Assembly: GCA_015143295.1 (NCBI GenBank)
Contig: CM026570.1
Coordinates: 9,138,047 to 9,202,046 of the forward strand
DNA: 64,000 nt
Source of the DNA: Tetracentron sinense
Lineage: Eukaryota; Streptophyta; Magnoliopsida; Trochodendrales; Trochodendraceae
Direction: 5' to 3'
Position 1 is the stretch's first letter. The number at the start of each line of letters is the position of its first letter. A model generated the notes under the pieces. It saw only the letters and a program-made list of their open reading frames with translations. It made no database searches and was not told the DNA's origin. A program made the translations under genes and the position numbers. Shown here piece after piece: positions 25,346 through 37,131 of the stretch.

Positions 25346-25929
25346 ATCCCCATTTTAACCCCAGTTAGAGACCCTAACCCTGGGTTAACACACCCCTTAG
25401 CCTCTAGGCTTCACCCTTAGTCTACCGGACTTCTCCTTGGCCTATCAGGCTCATACTTTACACATTGACCAACCCCGGTCAAGCAAAATCCTAATCACCG
25501 GATTAGGTCAATTAGCCACCTTTGGTGCACACACACACCCCCTAGCCTTAGCACGGGCTCACGTGCTAGACCTATGCTCGGTCTGATCTCACCCCTATGT
25601 GAGTACGTAGGCAACCCAACCCGGGTTCGATCCTAGTTAGTTTTTCTTTTTTCCGTTTAGAATTAACTTAAACATTTTGGCATTTGATTAACTTTGAACT
25701 TTGATTTGGCTTAAATCTAGTAAGTAGGGAACCACTATAAGCGGAAGTGTCGGGGTGCCTAACCCCTTCCCCAAACTTAACCGAACCTCTTACCCTGGTC
25801 CCTGATCGGAGACTAAGACCTTATCCAACATCCCGGAGGACTTATCCATTCTGAATGAATAGGTGGCGACTCTAAACACTTAACAAACCCCTTGAGATTA
25901 ATTTCAGGGAATGAAATCCCGCGCTAACA

Positions 25930-27550
25930 ATCGGAAAAGGCATTAACATATTAATCGATCCATTGGTTTGGGTGCTCATGCTACTGGTAATAGTTATGTT
26001 AGGTTGTAGACCTAATATACCATCTCCAACAGTATTCCCTCTCACTTGGTATGGGTGTCTTATGGTCACAGCCATACTGATTCTTATGTAGGTGCACAAA
26101 ACTAATATGTCAAGTTCGATATTGTTATATGTCAAGTTCGATATTGTTATTTCTAACATTTCCAGTAACATTCCCTCCTAGATGATATGCACCTTCTCTC
26201 ATAACAGTCATAATGTCGGGTCTAATAACATTCCCTTACACATGATATGTACCTCCTCTCGCAAACAGTCATAGTAGTGCTCAAATATGGATTTAGAACT
26301 AATATGCCGCATCTACAAGCATTCTCTCCCATATAATATGGACGTCCAATAGTTGTAGTGGTGTTCATCACAGCCACACTGGTGCTCACTGTCATAACTA
26401 CATCAGTGGTTACGTACGTGCCTATATATCATCTTCAAAGTCTTAGCAATAAAGATCTGAGTGTATATATATACATATACTAGTAAAGATGCACGTGCTT
26501 TGCAAGTTTAAATTTTAAATATTAAAGAATAAAATAAGATGAAATTAAAAATGAATATTATTATTAATTATAGTTTTATGACTTCAATATGATGATATTA
26601 AAAAATAATATAATCTATAAATATATAATTAGTAGTAGTTTCTTTAATAAAGTAGATAATACATAATTAATAATACGTAAATACAATAAAAATTTTAAAT
26701 TAATAGTTTTTAAATAGTTTACTTATGTTAAAATTTTAATTACATACTTTTGCTGAAATAAATATCTACATAGTTTGTAATAGATAAATGTTATCTTCTA
26801 ATTTATTTTTAATTAGAATAAATTGTGTTTTAGTAGAAATTAGCGATTAGTAATGGAGTGAAACTGGATAGTAATCACTTGTTACAAGGAAGAACTTTCT
26901 ATTAGAGTCCTTCCAAGTCTCTATTATTAATTAGAGGGTCTTATTAATAACAATATCTTCATATTAAATATTATTATGTACAAAATAAATGTACTGGTAA
27001 AGTTTTTGTAAGTGATATATACACTAATTATTTATTAAGAATTATTTATAATTAAAATTTGTAGAGTTTTACTTTATTGTAAAGACTAAAGGTAATAATT
27101 GGGTCTCAATAAGATAACTACATAGATAGACTTTAAGAAGTTTACCTAAATCAAAACTTTTAACTACGTACTTACATAATAGTATACATTATAATTTAAG
27201 TAAAGGGTAATAACGTCCAAGAGATGTTCTCTAAAGCTAGTATGATCTACAAATAGAACCCCCAACAATAACATCAAATGGGTATAAATTTCAAAGGTAT
27301 TTCCAACATTAGCAAGACAAGTTCTCAACCTAAAGACCACAATACAACCTGTATGGAGAGCCTGTACGTGGGAGAGATATCCCCTACTCCAACAATAAGA
27401 TGAGATGAGAAAAGCTTCAAACGTATTTTCAACAGTAACTTGGCAGGTTTTTAATTTGAAGACTACAACACAGCCTGCATGGAATAAAATAAATTCAAAT
27501 GACCAGTTATAATTTTCTATTTTTTTAGGAAGAACTTAACTAATGAGTAA
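25930..27550. other. AT-rich intergenic sequence
   Basis: A 22-bp direct duplication ('atgtcaagttcgatattg') lies at about 26107-26150, and weaker repeats of 'acattcc..cataatatg..gtcata' run through 25960-26400. From 26500 to 27250 the sequence is strongly AT-rich. No gene is supported. Confidence 0.4.
26478..26512 (-). repeat. Helitron-like 3' end
   Basis: On the minus strand a hairpin (GCAAAGCACGTGC) is followed after seven bases by CTAGT, the usual Helitron 3' layout. The stretch to its right is AT-rich and non-coding; no 5' end was found. Confidence 0.35.
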
Positions 27551-27849
27551 ACATTCATGATTGTCCACTTTTATTACCATTTAAAATCTTGGGACCAATG
27601 GAAAAATGCCAAATATATTCCAATAAAGTTGTTGAATTTTGTCATTATATGCAGAGAAAGAAGAAAGGTTTTCACACACACAAACTTGAATTTCACAATT
27701 TGTGACAGACAAGCTCTTGGTGGAGAATCTAATCTCATTCCACTTTCTTAGTAAGGTTTTCATGAAAGATATTTCAATTTCGAACCTAGTAGATATTTCT
27801 CATTGAAGTCCCCCACATCGCAATCAAACTTATTTAGATATTATCTACA

Positions 27850-28200
27850 TTAAACTCCAATATAACACATCTGAGTAAGAATTTAAACATCTAAAAAAGG
27901 AATTAAAAAAAAAAGATATATACAAAAATGGCTCAGCTATCTCATATTTCAGATGTATTTCTGAGTACAAACGAGAAGAGTTCATGAACATGCAAAAATT
28001 CCACCAATCCAATATCTTTGCATACCCAGTGACAGGCAACTTCAAGTCTCGTAAAATACAGAAAACATCAGTTATCCAACTCTTTGACACTTCCTATGCA
28101 ACCGGGCAGTAAGGAATCCATGAGTCCAGGCAGTACTCCTCACCGATTTCGATGCCCTCCTTCTTCAATGTATTACACAAATACGAGTGAAATTTAAGGA
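27850..28200 (-). pseudogene. unassigned coding-like fragment
   Basis: The minus strand reads protein-like in one frame apart from a single stop: NTLKKEGIEIGEEYCLDSW, a TAG soon after, then EVSKSWITDVFCILRDLK and on through TGYAKILDWWNFCMFMN. Composition suggests former coding sequence with an interrupted frame. I recognise no family, and there is no start, splice or promoter context. Confidence 0.3.
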
Positions 28201-28249
28201 GTGACAATGAAGGAATTGGTGAAAGAACATAAATAATTGAGATAGACTT

Positions 28250-31200
28250 TATGAAGTTTATCTAAAGCAAAACTTCTCATGAGTCTCTACATTATAATTT
28301 AAAGTTACGTAATAGTATACATTATAATTTAAAATAAAGGTTGATACATCCACAAAAAGTTTAGTATACTCCTTATACTTTTATTAGTAGAATGATATAT
28401 ATATATATATATAGTTAATGGATATATTCCCAAGTATACTCCAATATACTCTTGAATCCTAATCCTTTAATTCAAATAATTGAGGGTCAAAATTAGATTT
28501 GGCTTGACTTATGTTTTTCATTTTCTAAAGTCAAATCAACTCGAATATTGACTCTTAATTAATTGAAATTAGGGGTTAAGATTTAGGAGTATATTTGAGA
28601 GTAGAACAAAAATTAAGTCAACCATGTACCTTGAGGTGGTGCAATTGGGGATATCCAATGACAACTAATCCATTAGTTACAAAAGCATAAAAAAAAAAGC
28701 TCTCTCAAGTTCTTCTAATGTAGGCAGTCGTGGTGGTGGGAAGACATTCCTGTATAATTAAGAATGAAAAATACGGCAATAAGAAATATGAGTTTGGTAA
28801 ATAATAATATGAATGGACAAAAATATTATTCTCTTGTCCATTTATATGCCAAAACAGACTTAGCTCAAAGTGTTCTCGGTCCTAACCATAAACGTAAGGT
28901 CTGTTAAGAGATTAAAACAATAGGAAAACTCATATAATTCTAATTACACTGTTAAGATGAGTAAAAATCAAAACCAACAAAAATTCAGTTGTAAAAGACC
29001 ACTTTACAAGGGAGCTAATAGCTCTCAATTATTATTTTTTGACTCTCTAGTTAGCATGGTTAATATATGTTCTGAAGTTTGAAGAAATCAACCATTCACA
29101 CCTTCATAACTAGAACCCGGACCTATCATTTGGTGCTATATATGCACACACAACCAGTGGGGCAAGCATCACTTCCCAACTAGGATAAGTTATTAACAGG
29201 AGGTAATAGACTAATAGTAGATCATTGGATTAACCAGAAATAATGTGATTATTGAAAAACAGAACAAAGAAGCTTAAAACCAGAAATACAAAGGTAATGG
29301 TAATATAAATCAGAATTCTATTGAAAGAACGCGCTAGATGGCCGTCGCAACTAAATCATAAGAACATCAAAAACTCTATCAACCAAAGAGTAAAAATAGA
29401 ACAAAATTACCTAAGAAATCTTACATGTTGGGATGAATAAAAAGAAAAAATACAATAGAAGAAAACTCACTTGATAGTATGAATCAGAATGAAGAGAGCC
29501 TATCGATGTGAAATTTTACTTAGAAAAAAGTTGTCCTCGAAAAATAGAGCTTGAACATCATAAACAAGATTGAAAAAAAATTCAAAACTAATATCAAGAT
29601 CGTTAACTATTATTAACCAAAAAACTATTTTATTGAAAAACAAAGCAAGAAACCTAAAACCATAAAAATTCATAGAGGTAATAGCAAATGATCACTCGAG
29701 TTTCCCCAAATTATAGGCACTATTAAATGAAAGAAGAAGAGTTGAGAACTCTACTACTGTCGAGAGCTACTGAGCATCACCTAACTGAAAATTTTGGAAA
29801 TGAATTGACTGACAAAAGAAAATATTCAATTGAATATGTATCACCTTAACATTGCAGAAGATTCAATAGATGCACTGTTTAACCAAGAACCGGCGCAGTT
29901 CGATGAAAGTGATCCACTTACCTTTCTAACGGATGAAACAATATTTCAGATCAACGCAGAACCGGTATAGATTAATGCAAGCGATCCATTGAACTTGTCA
30001 AATGTTTGATTTGCTTTTCAGGAGCATGGATGGCGATGTATCGATGTCGAATTTGCGGGTCTGACAAGATGATTTCACCTTTGGGATTCTCCAACTCAAC
30101 TTAAGGACGTGATCGAAACGGCCTTTAACTTGCCCAAGAAGACGGGTTTTCTATTGAAAAATATAGGAGATGTAATGATTAACGTGATACAAGCAAAAAT
30201 GTCGGAGGATCTTTACTACTTATCACATTGAAGACAGTTTAGATCTCGAAACAAGAGATAAGATTGGATTTTACGACTTGGAAACATGAAAAGGCATTTT
30301 CGGATTTTACGACTTTATCTTTGTTTAACAATTAGAGGAAACTTGCATTGTTCCAATTTTGCTTACCACAAAATTATTTAAAAGCTTATAACTTTGACTA
30401 AGTTGAAGGGAAAAAAAAAGAGTTGAGAAGTCAACTGAAACCAAAAAACAATAGAGCGCACCGAGCTCGAAGTTCTAGACTAGAAAATTAAAGAAGCCCT
30501 CATATAGAATTGAGAACTCAGCTGAATTTGACGCTTCAAAATGAAGTAGTAGTTCTAAGGGATATCGAGCTGATCCTAGTAGTGGGAGGCTCAAGTTTGT
30601 TAATTTTAAGATATATGAAAATGCAAATTGTGATTTCTAGAGCTAGGAAGAAGACTTTTTTTTTTTTTTCATGACAAATACCCCATATTCGGCGAAACAA
30701 GTCAAAGGGGCTCCTTAGTGACATTTTGGAGATGAGTTGGTGATTTTAAACTAAAATAAAACTCATTATAATAAGACTAGAAAAATAAAAGTGCGTTCCA
30801 AGCTTAAAAAGTTCCTATTGCCCCCCCTTCATAAGGAGCCACTAATTAGCAGATCAAATTATAGGGAGGAAGAAGAGTAGGTCTTATACTTAACTGGAGG
30901 CTCATATAAAAATAGAATAAAAAGGAATAGGAGATAAGAATGTAAAAATTTAAGAAATGAAAATATTAAATTGAAAACAATACCAACCTATACTACTGTT
31001 AATAGATCTCCTTCAATGCTCCTCTCATTCTTTCTTCTTTTTGATATTTCTAAGGAATTCCTAAAGGGCTAAGACAAGGTTAAAGGGGCTAGAAAATTAA
31101 TGAGAAAAAATATACTTGACAAAAGTTTATGGCTCCTTTAATACTTGAGAGAGTGAAAAATTTAGTAGTGAGCGGAAATAGGTTTGGAGGAGATACTTAT

Positions 31201-31549
31201 AGGATGAGAATGGGAGGAGAAATCCTCCCACTTTCAATGTGGGACTAAAGTGGTTTAGGAGTATCTTAACCATGCGATGACACTTCTGTAAATAAGAGGT
31301 CCAAAACCTATGAATTAAACAGCTTCTTAAGGGTAAAATCCGTCAAATTCAAAGTAAAAGAACATTTTAGAAATGACTTGATTTTATTAAAAATTTGAAA
31401 TCACACATATCCTACAAATTAAGTTTTTAGACCATTTGAATTCTAGAAAAGGTTTGTTTTCATCAAAATTATAAAATCACCCTTATTCTACAAATTGAGT
31501 TTTAAATAACTTAAAATAACATTCAAGATAAACAAAAGTATCATTAGAA
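28250..31549. other. gene-poor sequence, probably old retroelement debris
   Basis: AT-rich, with a (TA)n run at 28388-28410. The patches 29820-30230 and 31190-31270 ('ctcccactttcaatgtgg', 'gactaaagtgg') are less AT-rich. A short protein-like stretch at about 30080-30180 (plus strand, LKDVIETAFNLPKKTGFLL) could be remnant coding sequence but cannot be assigned. No gene is called. Confidence 0.35.
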
Positions 31550-31561
31550 TCCATTAAAATT

Positions 31562-32721
31562 AAATGCAGAATTCTCCGTGAAGTCTGCATATCACTGCCT
31601 CACGGAGTTGGATTGTGCTCCTAGATATAATGCGCAAAATTTATCCTCCTCCCAGGTTTGGAAACAATTATGGAAAATGAAATGCCATCTGCAGGTAACT
31701 CATTTTCTTTGGAGATGCATGAAAGGTGCCTTACCGTTCAAAGTAGAGTTCGCACGGAGAAATATATGTGGGGACATGTCCTCTATGTGGTAGTGAGGAA
31801 GAGACCTTATTTCATCTTTTCACAAAGTGTACTTTGGTTAAACGAATATGGTTCAGCTCTCACCTAACTTTGCGTACTGACAACTTACCGTATAGTTTCA
31901 TGGAAGAATGGATTTCTTCTTGGTGGGATACTGGCCAGGGGGCACTTTCTGACAACTCTCTAACAGTGGCTTTTATGGCCATCTGTTGTTAGCGAATTTG
32001 GAAAGAAAGAAACCAAATTGTATTTGCTCAAAAACAATTTAACCCTGTGTTGGTGCTTCAGGATAGTTATAAATTATTATCTGAATATTTTAATTCAGCT
32101 ATGGGCCGGGAGCAAACAAGGGCCAACTGTTCTGACTGGGGTGCCAATGACAACATTGCCAGAATCCAGAGTGAGGCAGCATCTCAGGGACCATCACTAG
32201 GAGGGCGAGACCCTCAAGGCGGAAGCAAATTTATATTGCGAATTGATGGTGCAGTAGACACTTGTCTTTTTTGTTAGCTATAGGTGGGATTATATTGGAT
32301 AACTGTGGCCGAATTTTGAGATCTTTTTCTAAACGGTTTCGTGGAGATTATAGTCAAGTGGCTAAAGCACTAGCCATCCGGCACGGTTTGATGCTAGCAA
32401 GAGAATATGGCATGGATCCTCTCGTGGTGGAATCAGATGCTAAAGGTCTCATTGATGCTTTGTCTCGACCCGGCGACGTTGAGTGGGAGGTTTTGCCGCT
32501 TATTATGGATATCCGACATCTGGCCACTGATTTTAATTCTATACAATTTCGTCATATTTGTCGAATTAAAAATGTAGACGCCCATAATTTAGCTAAGCAG
32601 GCTCTGCATGTGGGGAATGTGGGCAGTGCATCTGTTCTTCACAATGAGACTGCCTTGTCTGTTCCTTAGCTTTGTGTTTTGTTGCTATTGTTTATTCACT
32701 ACCAACAAAAAAATAAAAGAG
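31562..32721 (+). mobile_element. 5'-truncated non-LTR retrotransposon (LINE) with 12-bp TSD
   Basis: The insert is flanked by exact 12-bp copies of TCCATTAAAATT (31550-31561, 32722-32733) and ends in an A-rich tail (accaacaaaaaaataaaag). It retains only the 3' part of a LINE ORF2: a reverse-transcriptase zinc-binding domain and then an RNase H domain. Truncation at the 5' end, an A-rich 3' end and a long direct duplication are the signs of target-primed reverse transcription. Confidence 0.9.
31578..32669 (+). pseudogene. LINE ORF2 3' part: zf-RVT and RNase H domains, frameshifted
   Basis: Frame A (31578-31793) gives the start of the zinc-binding reverse-transcriptase domain (VWKQLWKMKCHLQVTHFLWR). 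Frame B (31768-31992) continues it with CPLCGSEEETLFHLFTKC. A TAG then replaces the expected Trp before RIWKERNQIVF, a motif typical of plant LINEs. Frame C (32262-32669) holds an RNase H-like domain: GGIILDNCGRILRSFSKRF, an AKALAIRHGL helix, VESDAKGLIDAL with its Asp, and a final KNVDAHNLAKQAL. At least two frameshifts and one stop make it non-functional. Confidence 0.88.
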
Positions 32722-32733
32722 TCCATTAAAATT

Positions 32734-33310
32734 TTGTATATATTGCTTATGGTCGGGACCCATTTTAGAGGTACCAAAATGATCAAAATATTTCTCCTGG
32801 ATCGTGCCAAATAGGGTGTCTACAGCTGTCCTCTTTGCTAGGTTTGGCTACTAAAAAGGCAAAGACAAAAATCACAAGTTTATTTTGCACGAAAAAGATG
32901 ACATGCATATTAAAAATAATCTCAAATGAATTTTTAAAAATGCTCCTTAACTCTTTGAAAACCAAAAATTTAGATATTTTCTAGCAAATAAAAGAAAAAT
33001 GAAGTTAAGCCCAATAGTATAAACATGGCATGGACCTCCACTCCCTCACTAACTCGGCCTCTGGGGTCATTGCCCATCTGGGCAGTTAGTGCAACATGAA
33101 TATAAGTGTTGACAATTTTAATTGTGTGTTTTAGGTGTTATATTACCTCTTATGATGGATCGAACCAAATGTTATTATCGGAACATAATCTGGATATAAG
33201 AGATTGAATTCCAAATAAGTACGAATGAGCCCTAATTATTTTCAAGGTGTGGGATGGTTATGTCATGGATATATAGCCTTTATCTCTACAAGTGCATCTA
33301 TTATTTGGCT
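32734..33310. other. intergenic sequence
   Basis: AT-rich, with no supported gene or clear repeat boundary. Confidence 0.4.
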
Positions 33311-33319
33311 TTAAGTATA

Positions 33320-33700
33320 GGAGTCAAATCCTCTACGGTGATAACCGGATTTGGCAAATCCGGTTATCACCCCTGGAGGTCGCCATGTGTCTCCTTTGAC
33401 ACCCCTCAACTGTGGGTAAGGTCCACCCACCCATTTTTGGTTTTTTTTTTTTAAAATATCAATTCTTTTTTTTAAATAAAAAAAACTGTTTTTAGAGTTT
33501 TTTAATATTGAAAACAGTTTTTTAATTTTAAAAAAAGAATTAATATTAAAAAAAAAAAAAAACCAAAAATGGGTGGGTGAACCCTAGGGGTGGGTGAACC
33601 TTACCCACGGTTAAGGGGTGTCACGGGAGACACGTGGTGACCTCTAGGGGTGATAACCGGATTTGCCAAATCCGGTTATCACCGGAGATGATTTGGCTCC
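33320..33700. mobile_element. foldback MITE, best-preserved copy, 9-bp TSD, hairpin-capped ends
   Basis: Long arms (GGAG(T/C)CAAATC...) run almost the whole 381 bp. Each arm has three parts: an outer hairpin (16-bp stem GGTGATAACCGGATTT with a 3-base loop), a middle block with 'acccctagaggt' and 'gacacccctt', and an inner block ending 'cccacccatttttggttttt'. The centre is AT-rich. Flanks are TTAAGTATA (33311-33319) and TTTAGTATA (33701-33709), 8 of 9 alike, pointing to a Mutator-like origin. No coding capacity. Confidence 0.88.
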
Positions 33701-33884
33701 TTTAGTATATACTAGTTAAGTTTTACGGGGGCAAGGTCCATGCATGTTTTTCACGTCAATATCGAACTCTAGAACACTGAGATTTCCAATCATATAGTTG
33801 CAATATATGAAAAATTCGATATAAATATGTCATATTATCGAAGAACGTGACCATATTAGTTATCGCTTTTCAAACTAATTATTG

Positions 33885-34050
33885 GCTTACAGTGTAAGAA
33901 GTTGCTCCAGATCACCAATGGCAGCTGGAATGCACCTGAGAAATCATTGCTAGAGAGGCCTTTGGAATATTCATGACGTACAAAAGAGGTCCTGTATAGA
34001 GGTGGAAGCCATGGAGAACACAATTGCAATATGTCTTTCAACTTACATTG
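33885..34050 (-). pseudogene. leucine-rich repeat receptor fragment, frameshifted
   Basis: Minus-strand frame GLSSNDFSGA runs into IPAAIGDLEQLLTL after a one-base shift, reproducing an LRR unit (SSNDFSG.IPAAIGDLEQLLTL) of receptor-like proteins or kinases. A stop follows immediately. An LRR-like string on the plus strand nearby (FLDLKSFDGRIPVGPT, 34084-34131) may be an inverted fragment or chance. Confidence 0.45.
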
Positions 34051-34389
34051 CATGAAGATTGATTATTCGACCTAATTCAACAGTTTCTGGATTTGAAATC
34101 GTTTGATGGCAGGATTCCAGTAGGTCCAACTAGAAATTTGTTAGTTTGAAAAATGCAAGGATAAGGAAATGTAATTTGAAAAGTTTACAGTAAAAAATAT
34201 TAACGTTATTAAAATGAGTCAATCAATACTTACGGATATGTTAAAACTCTTTAAAAGTACTCCAAAAGTTAGGAGTCTCACAACTGGTTCATTGTTGTGC
34301 AAAGCTGATTTTTATCGCCAATTAGTTGTATGAATTGAATTTATACAATATTTTTAACATGTTATCATGTTTTCTTCAGCATAAGCCTG

Positions 34390-34700
34390 ATGGTGCAGAC
34401 ATTTCTTCTCAAGGATCTGCACAAAGGAAGACTCCTCTGTAAGAACATACATTAGAGCCTACCCAAGTGTCTAAGATCCCAAATGGGTGATTTATTCTTG
34501 CTAATTTCCGAGTTTGGAGATCTGTTAAGCTCTGTGTGAAGCCTTGAACTTGAAGATCTAGATGGCGGTAGACTTTCAGTTTTCCCGCCAATCCAAATGC
34601 CTCCACCACCACCATCACCACCAAAACAGTTTTTGTTGGAATTATTGGGAGGAGAAGAGCCAATAATCAAAATTTCTCCATTTTCATGTTGATAAACAAA
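34390..34700 (-). pseudogene. leucine-rich repeat extensin (LRX)-like N-terminal fragment
   Basis: Minus strand: a glycine-rich GGGGGIWIGG segment in one frame, then in another frame HPFGILDTWVGSNVCSYRGV followed by CADP. This matches the N-terminal cap of LRX/pollen extensin-like proteins, whose conserved core is 'DP..ILKTWVGSDVCSYKGVFC'. At least one frameshift separates the pieces and the LRR and extensin parts are absent, so it is a relic. Confidence 0.55.
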
Positions 34701-34952
34701 AATTAGTATTTGTAAGCTGTGCATATGGAGTCTAGTATTGAAGAACAAAAATGTGTTTGTAAGCGTGTGCCAGTCATGCTTTAATATACAAGAACCATAG
34801 AGAATGCTCCTCCAAAATTTAACCTGTCTAGAGCCATGAACAAAGGCTAGATTGACTTGCATTTTAGAAGTATCTAGATTAATGATTTTATTTGAGAGAT
34901 TTGATAATGATTTTATTTGAGAAATGTGAGTGTGCTCTACGGTTTCCCACAC

Positions 34953-35540
34953 CTCTTGATTGAAAATACATTGCTTCTCTTTTCCCCTTTTCTAGAGATG
35001 ATGTTAAACTCTATTGATCTTATACTTTCCTAAAATTTTCAAGTGTGTTGAAAGCCATCTAGAGGTTTGTTAAACCATTATGAGATATCCTTCAAGCTCA
35101 ATTCATTGAGTGTTGGCCGGCGAGGAGCCGGAGCCACAGCGGTGGAGATCGAACTTGTAGGTTCGTGGTGTGTTGTTTGGCGTGAGCTAAAGCCATCATT
35201 TTGATATCAAAAATCAGATTTTTCAGATTGACAACGATCATTATTTTATGAGTGAACTAGAATTGACAGAGATCGACCGTGTTAGATCATGGTTTGTGAG
35301 AACTTCGTGATTGACAATAATAGGTTAGGCTTGGGCTACCTATAAGCCTGTTTAATAATTGGGCCGCAACTAGGCCAGTCTGAACCCGGACCGTTGACAC
35401 CCCTAACCTAAACCATGAAAAATAGCAAAAACATATAGAAAATAGGGTTTGGGTTGTTTCGTTGACCATTACCTGAAACGGATGCTGATTCGTACTATAC
35501 ATTGTCCAAGTCATCTTCCACGCAAGAGGTTGGATAGGAC
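34953..35540. other. intergenic sequence
   Basis: No recognisable gene. The long minus-strand frame at 35287-35757 runs through the MITE at 35541 and is not a gene. Confidence 0.4.
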
Positions 35541-35747
35541 TGGCAAAAGGTTTACTCTTGAATATCCCTCTGATGAGCTTAAGATCAGTGGACAAAAAAA
35601 TAAGTAAAAAGGAAAAAAAATTGAATGGAAAGAAGTCAAAAAATGAACGGAAAAAAAAATAACTTATGGTGAGGTGACGTTTTTGTCCACTGATCTTGTG
35701 CTCACCTGAGGGATTCTCTGGTGAGCACAAGAGTAAACCTTTTGCCA
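35541..35747. mobile_element. foldback MITE with 7-bp direct flank ATAGGAC
   Basis: TGGCAAAAGGTTTACTCTTG at the left and its inverse at the right are near-perfect. Inner arms repeat 'aagatcagtggac' and 'gtccactgatctt'. The flanks are exact ATAGGAC copies (35534-35540, 35748-35754). Family unknown. Confidence 0.75.
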
Positions 35748-35952
35748 ATAGGACCACTGTTAAAGAGTAGTCGTACCAGAGACCTAAGATCCAATCTACC
35801 TACATCAAGGTTGGGTAACCCAATTGTGTAGCCCATAGCTCTGTGGCCTCCAATGAACAAAAAAAAATTGTGATTTTACTTTTTGTGAAATCTATGAAAT
35901 TGCCGTACGTAAGCATTCTTGGAACGAATTGCATGGTGAATTGCCTAAAAAA

Positions 35953-36990
35953 AACTAGGTACTGCTATGCACACCAATATTTACCAATATTTACTGATTA
36001 AACACAAAACTTAAAACTACTGAGTACACCCATTAATTAAAATACTATCTTCTTCCTCTCTCCTTTCCTCAAAGATCCACAAGGTAGGAACGCCTGCCAC
36101 CTTCATCTCTGGCAACCAAATTGTATGAGGCAACAATAACTAGAATTTGTAGGTGATTTACCTCTGGCGCCAGTGTAAATGCCAGAAGGGAATCCTTTCT
36201 TACTATATGATTTACCACCACCACTGGTGTACTCTCACAATCATCCTCAGGTGAGTTCTGCTCCAAACCCAGGCTTCCCCTTTCCAAACATCCTTGAATC
36301 AGAAACAAATTTATTTTATTGTACAACCAATCCCAATCATAGGTCTTCCATCCCGCAACCGCTTCCATTAACATAAATAAGACAATATGAGATAGTATTT
36401 TAACCAACAGCTTTTGTTGTTCATCATTGAGGGCGATGATGGTAATTATTGTTCCACTACTGTGCGATCTCTAATGTTTTGCCTACATATTTTAGTCATT
36501 TTTGCCTCCTACCATTGGATTGCTGGAGACTAGAGGTGGTAGGGGTTGCTGCCTTGTTGTATCTTTAGGCTGTATTGTGTTCGGTTGGCATGAAAGTGGA
36601 TGGGAGAAAAGAAAATAGAGTAAAAAAAAAAAGAGATAAAGGAAAAGAAAAGAAAGTGGCTTTGTCGTTTGGGAAGAAAATTTTAGAAGAAAGTGATTGG
36701 GTAAGGTACATTTATGGGTAAAATGATAAATTTGTATCATTCTTGAACCAAGTGTTTTACTTTCTCCCAGAATAACCACTGGTTTTGAAGGAAAGTTTAA
36801 AAGAAGGTGCCGGAAAACTGGGCTGAACTTTCTTGTGCTTTCTAGAGAAAATAATCATTTCTTGCACACCGCCTTAGGGAGAGGATATAGGAAAAAGATT
36901 GTGTTTTAATTAGTAGTGTGTCTAATAGTTTTAAGTTTGATGTATAATCAGTAAATATTGATGTGTTTGTAGCACTAGTCAAAAATTAAA
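35953..36990. mobile_element. foldback element of about 1 kb with ~100-bp TIRs and a unique interior
   Basis: The left arm (35953-36065: 'tactgctatgcacacc', 'aatatttactgatta', 'acttaaaactactgag', 'ccattaattaaaat') is mirrored at 36890-36990. The 825-bp interior lacks repeats of the other families and holds two minus-strand frames (36069-36407, 112 codons; 36492-36779, 95 codons) with no recognisable domain. A direct ACTAG lies outside each end but is short. The interior could be captured sequence or a degenerate element core. Confidence 0.6.
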
Positions 36991-37131
36991 GAGATTAACT
37001 ACAAACAAAAGCTTTGGTTTAAGAAATAACTTGAGCTCATAAAATTTATGCCTACGGAAATTATGTAAAAATACTTGTATGAACAAAATACAGTCTTTAT
37101 ATTTATCAACCCCCAAAAATACCCTTGTAAT

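Larger units (their letters stand above)
22967..25929 (+). mobile_element. LTR-like unit (probable solo LTR), about 3 kb
   Basis: It starts TGTAAGCACCCAATTTTTAC and appears to end ...GCGCTAACA. The last 350 bp ('gtaggcaacccaac..gggttcgatcc', 'ggggtgcctaaccccttccc', 'aggtggcgactct') match module by module the end of the better-defined LTR at 57065-59686. This module layout resembles LTRs of plant Ty3/gypsy Tat/Ogre elements. Flanks ACCGA and ATCGG are not an exact 5-bp duplication, so the boundaries are provisional. The first third is full of CCCTA(A/G) motifs, the last third of TTAACCATGGTTAA palindromes. No gag or pol is present. Confidence 0.55.

Noticed and set aside
31230-31262. Second snRNA upstream element ('caatgtgggac')
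   Set aside because: It lacks the CG of the USE consensus, has no TATA box at the right distance and no snRNA follows.
34452-34952. A 166-codon minus-strand protein
   Set aside because: Only its second half resembles the glycine-rich start of an LRX, then it leaves the LRX frame; best read as part of a frameshifted relic.
35287-35757. A 156-codon minus-strand protein
   Set aside because: Much of it is the translated arms of the MITE at 35541-35747.
36069-36779. Two minus-strand genes in the foldback interior
   Set aside because: No recognised domain, no start or splice context; mentioned only as possible captured sequence.
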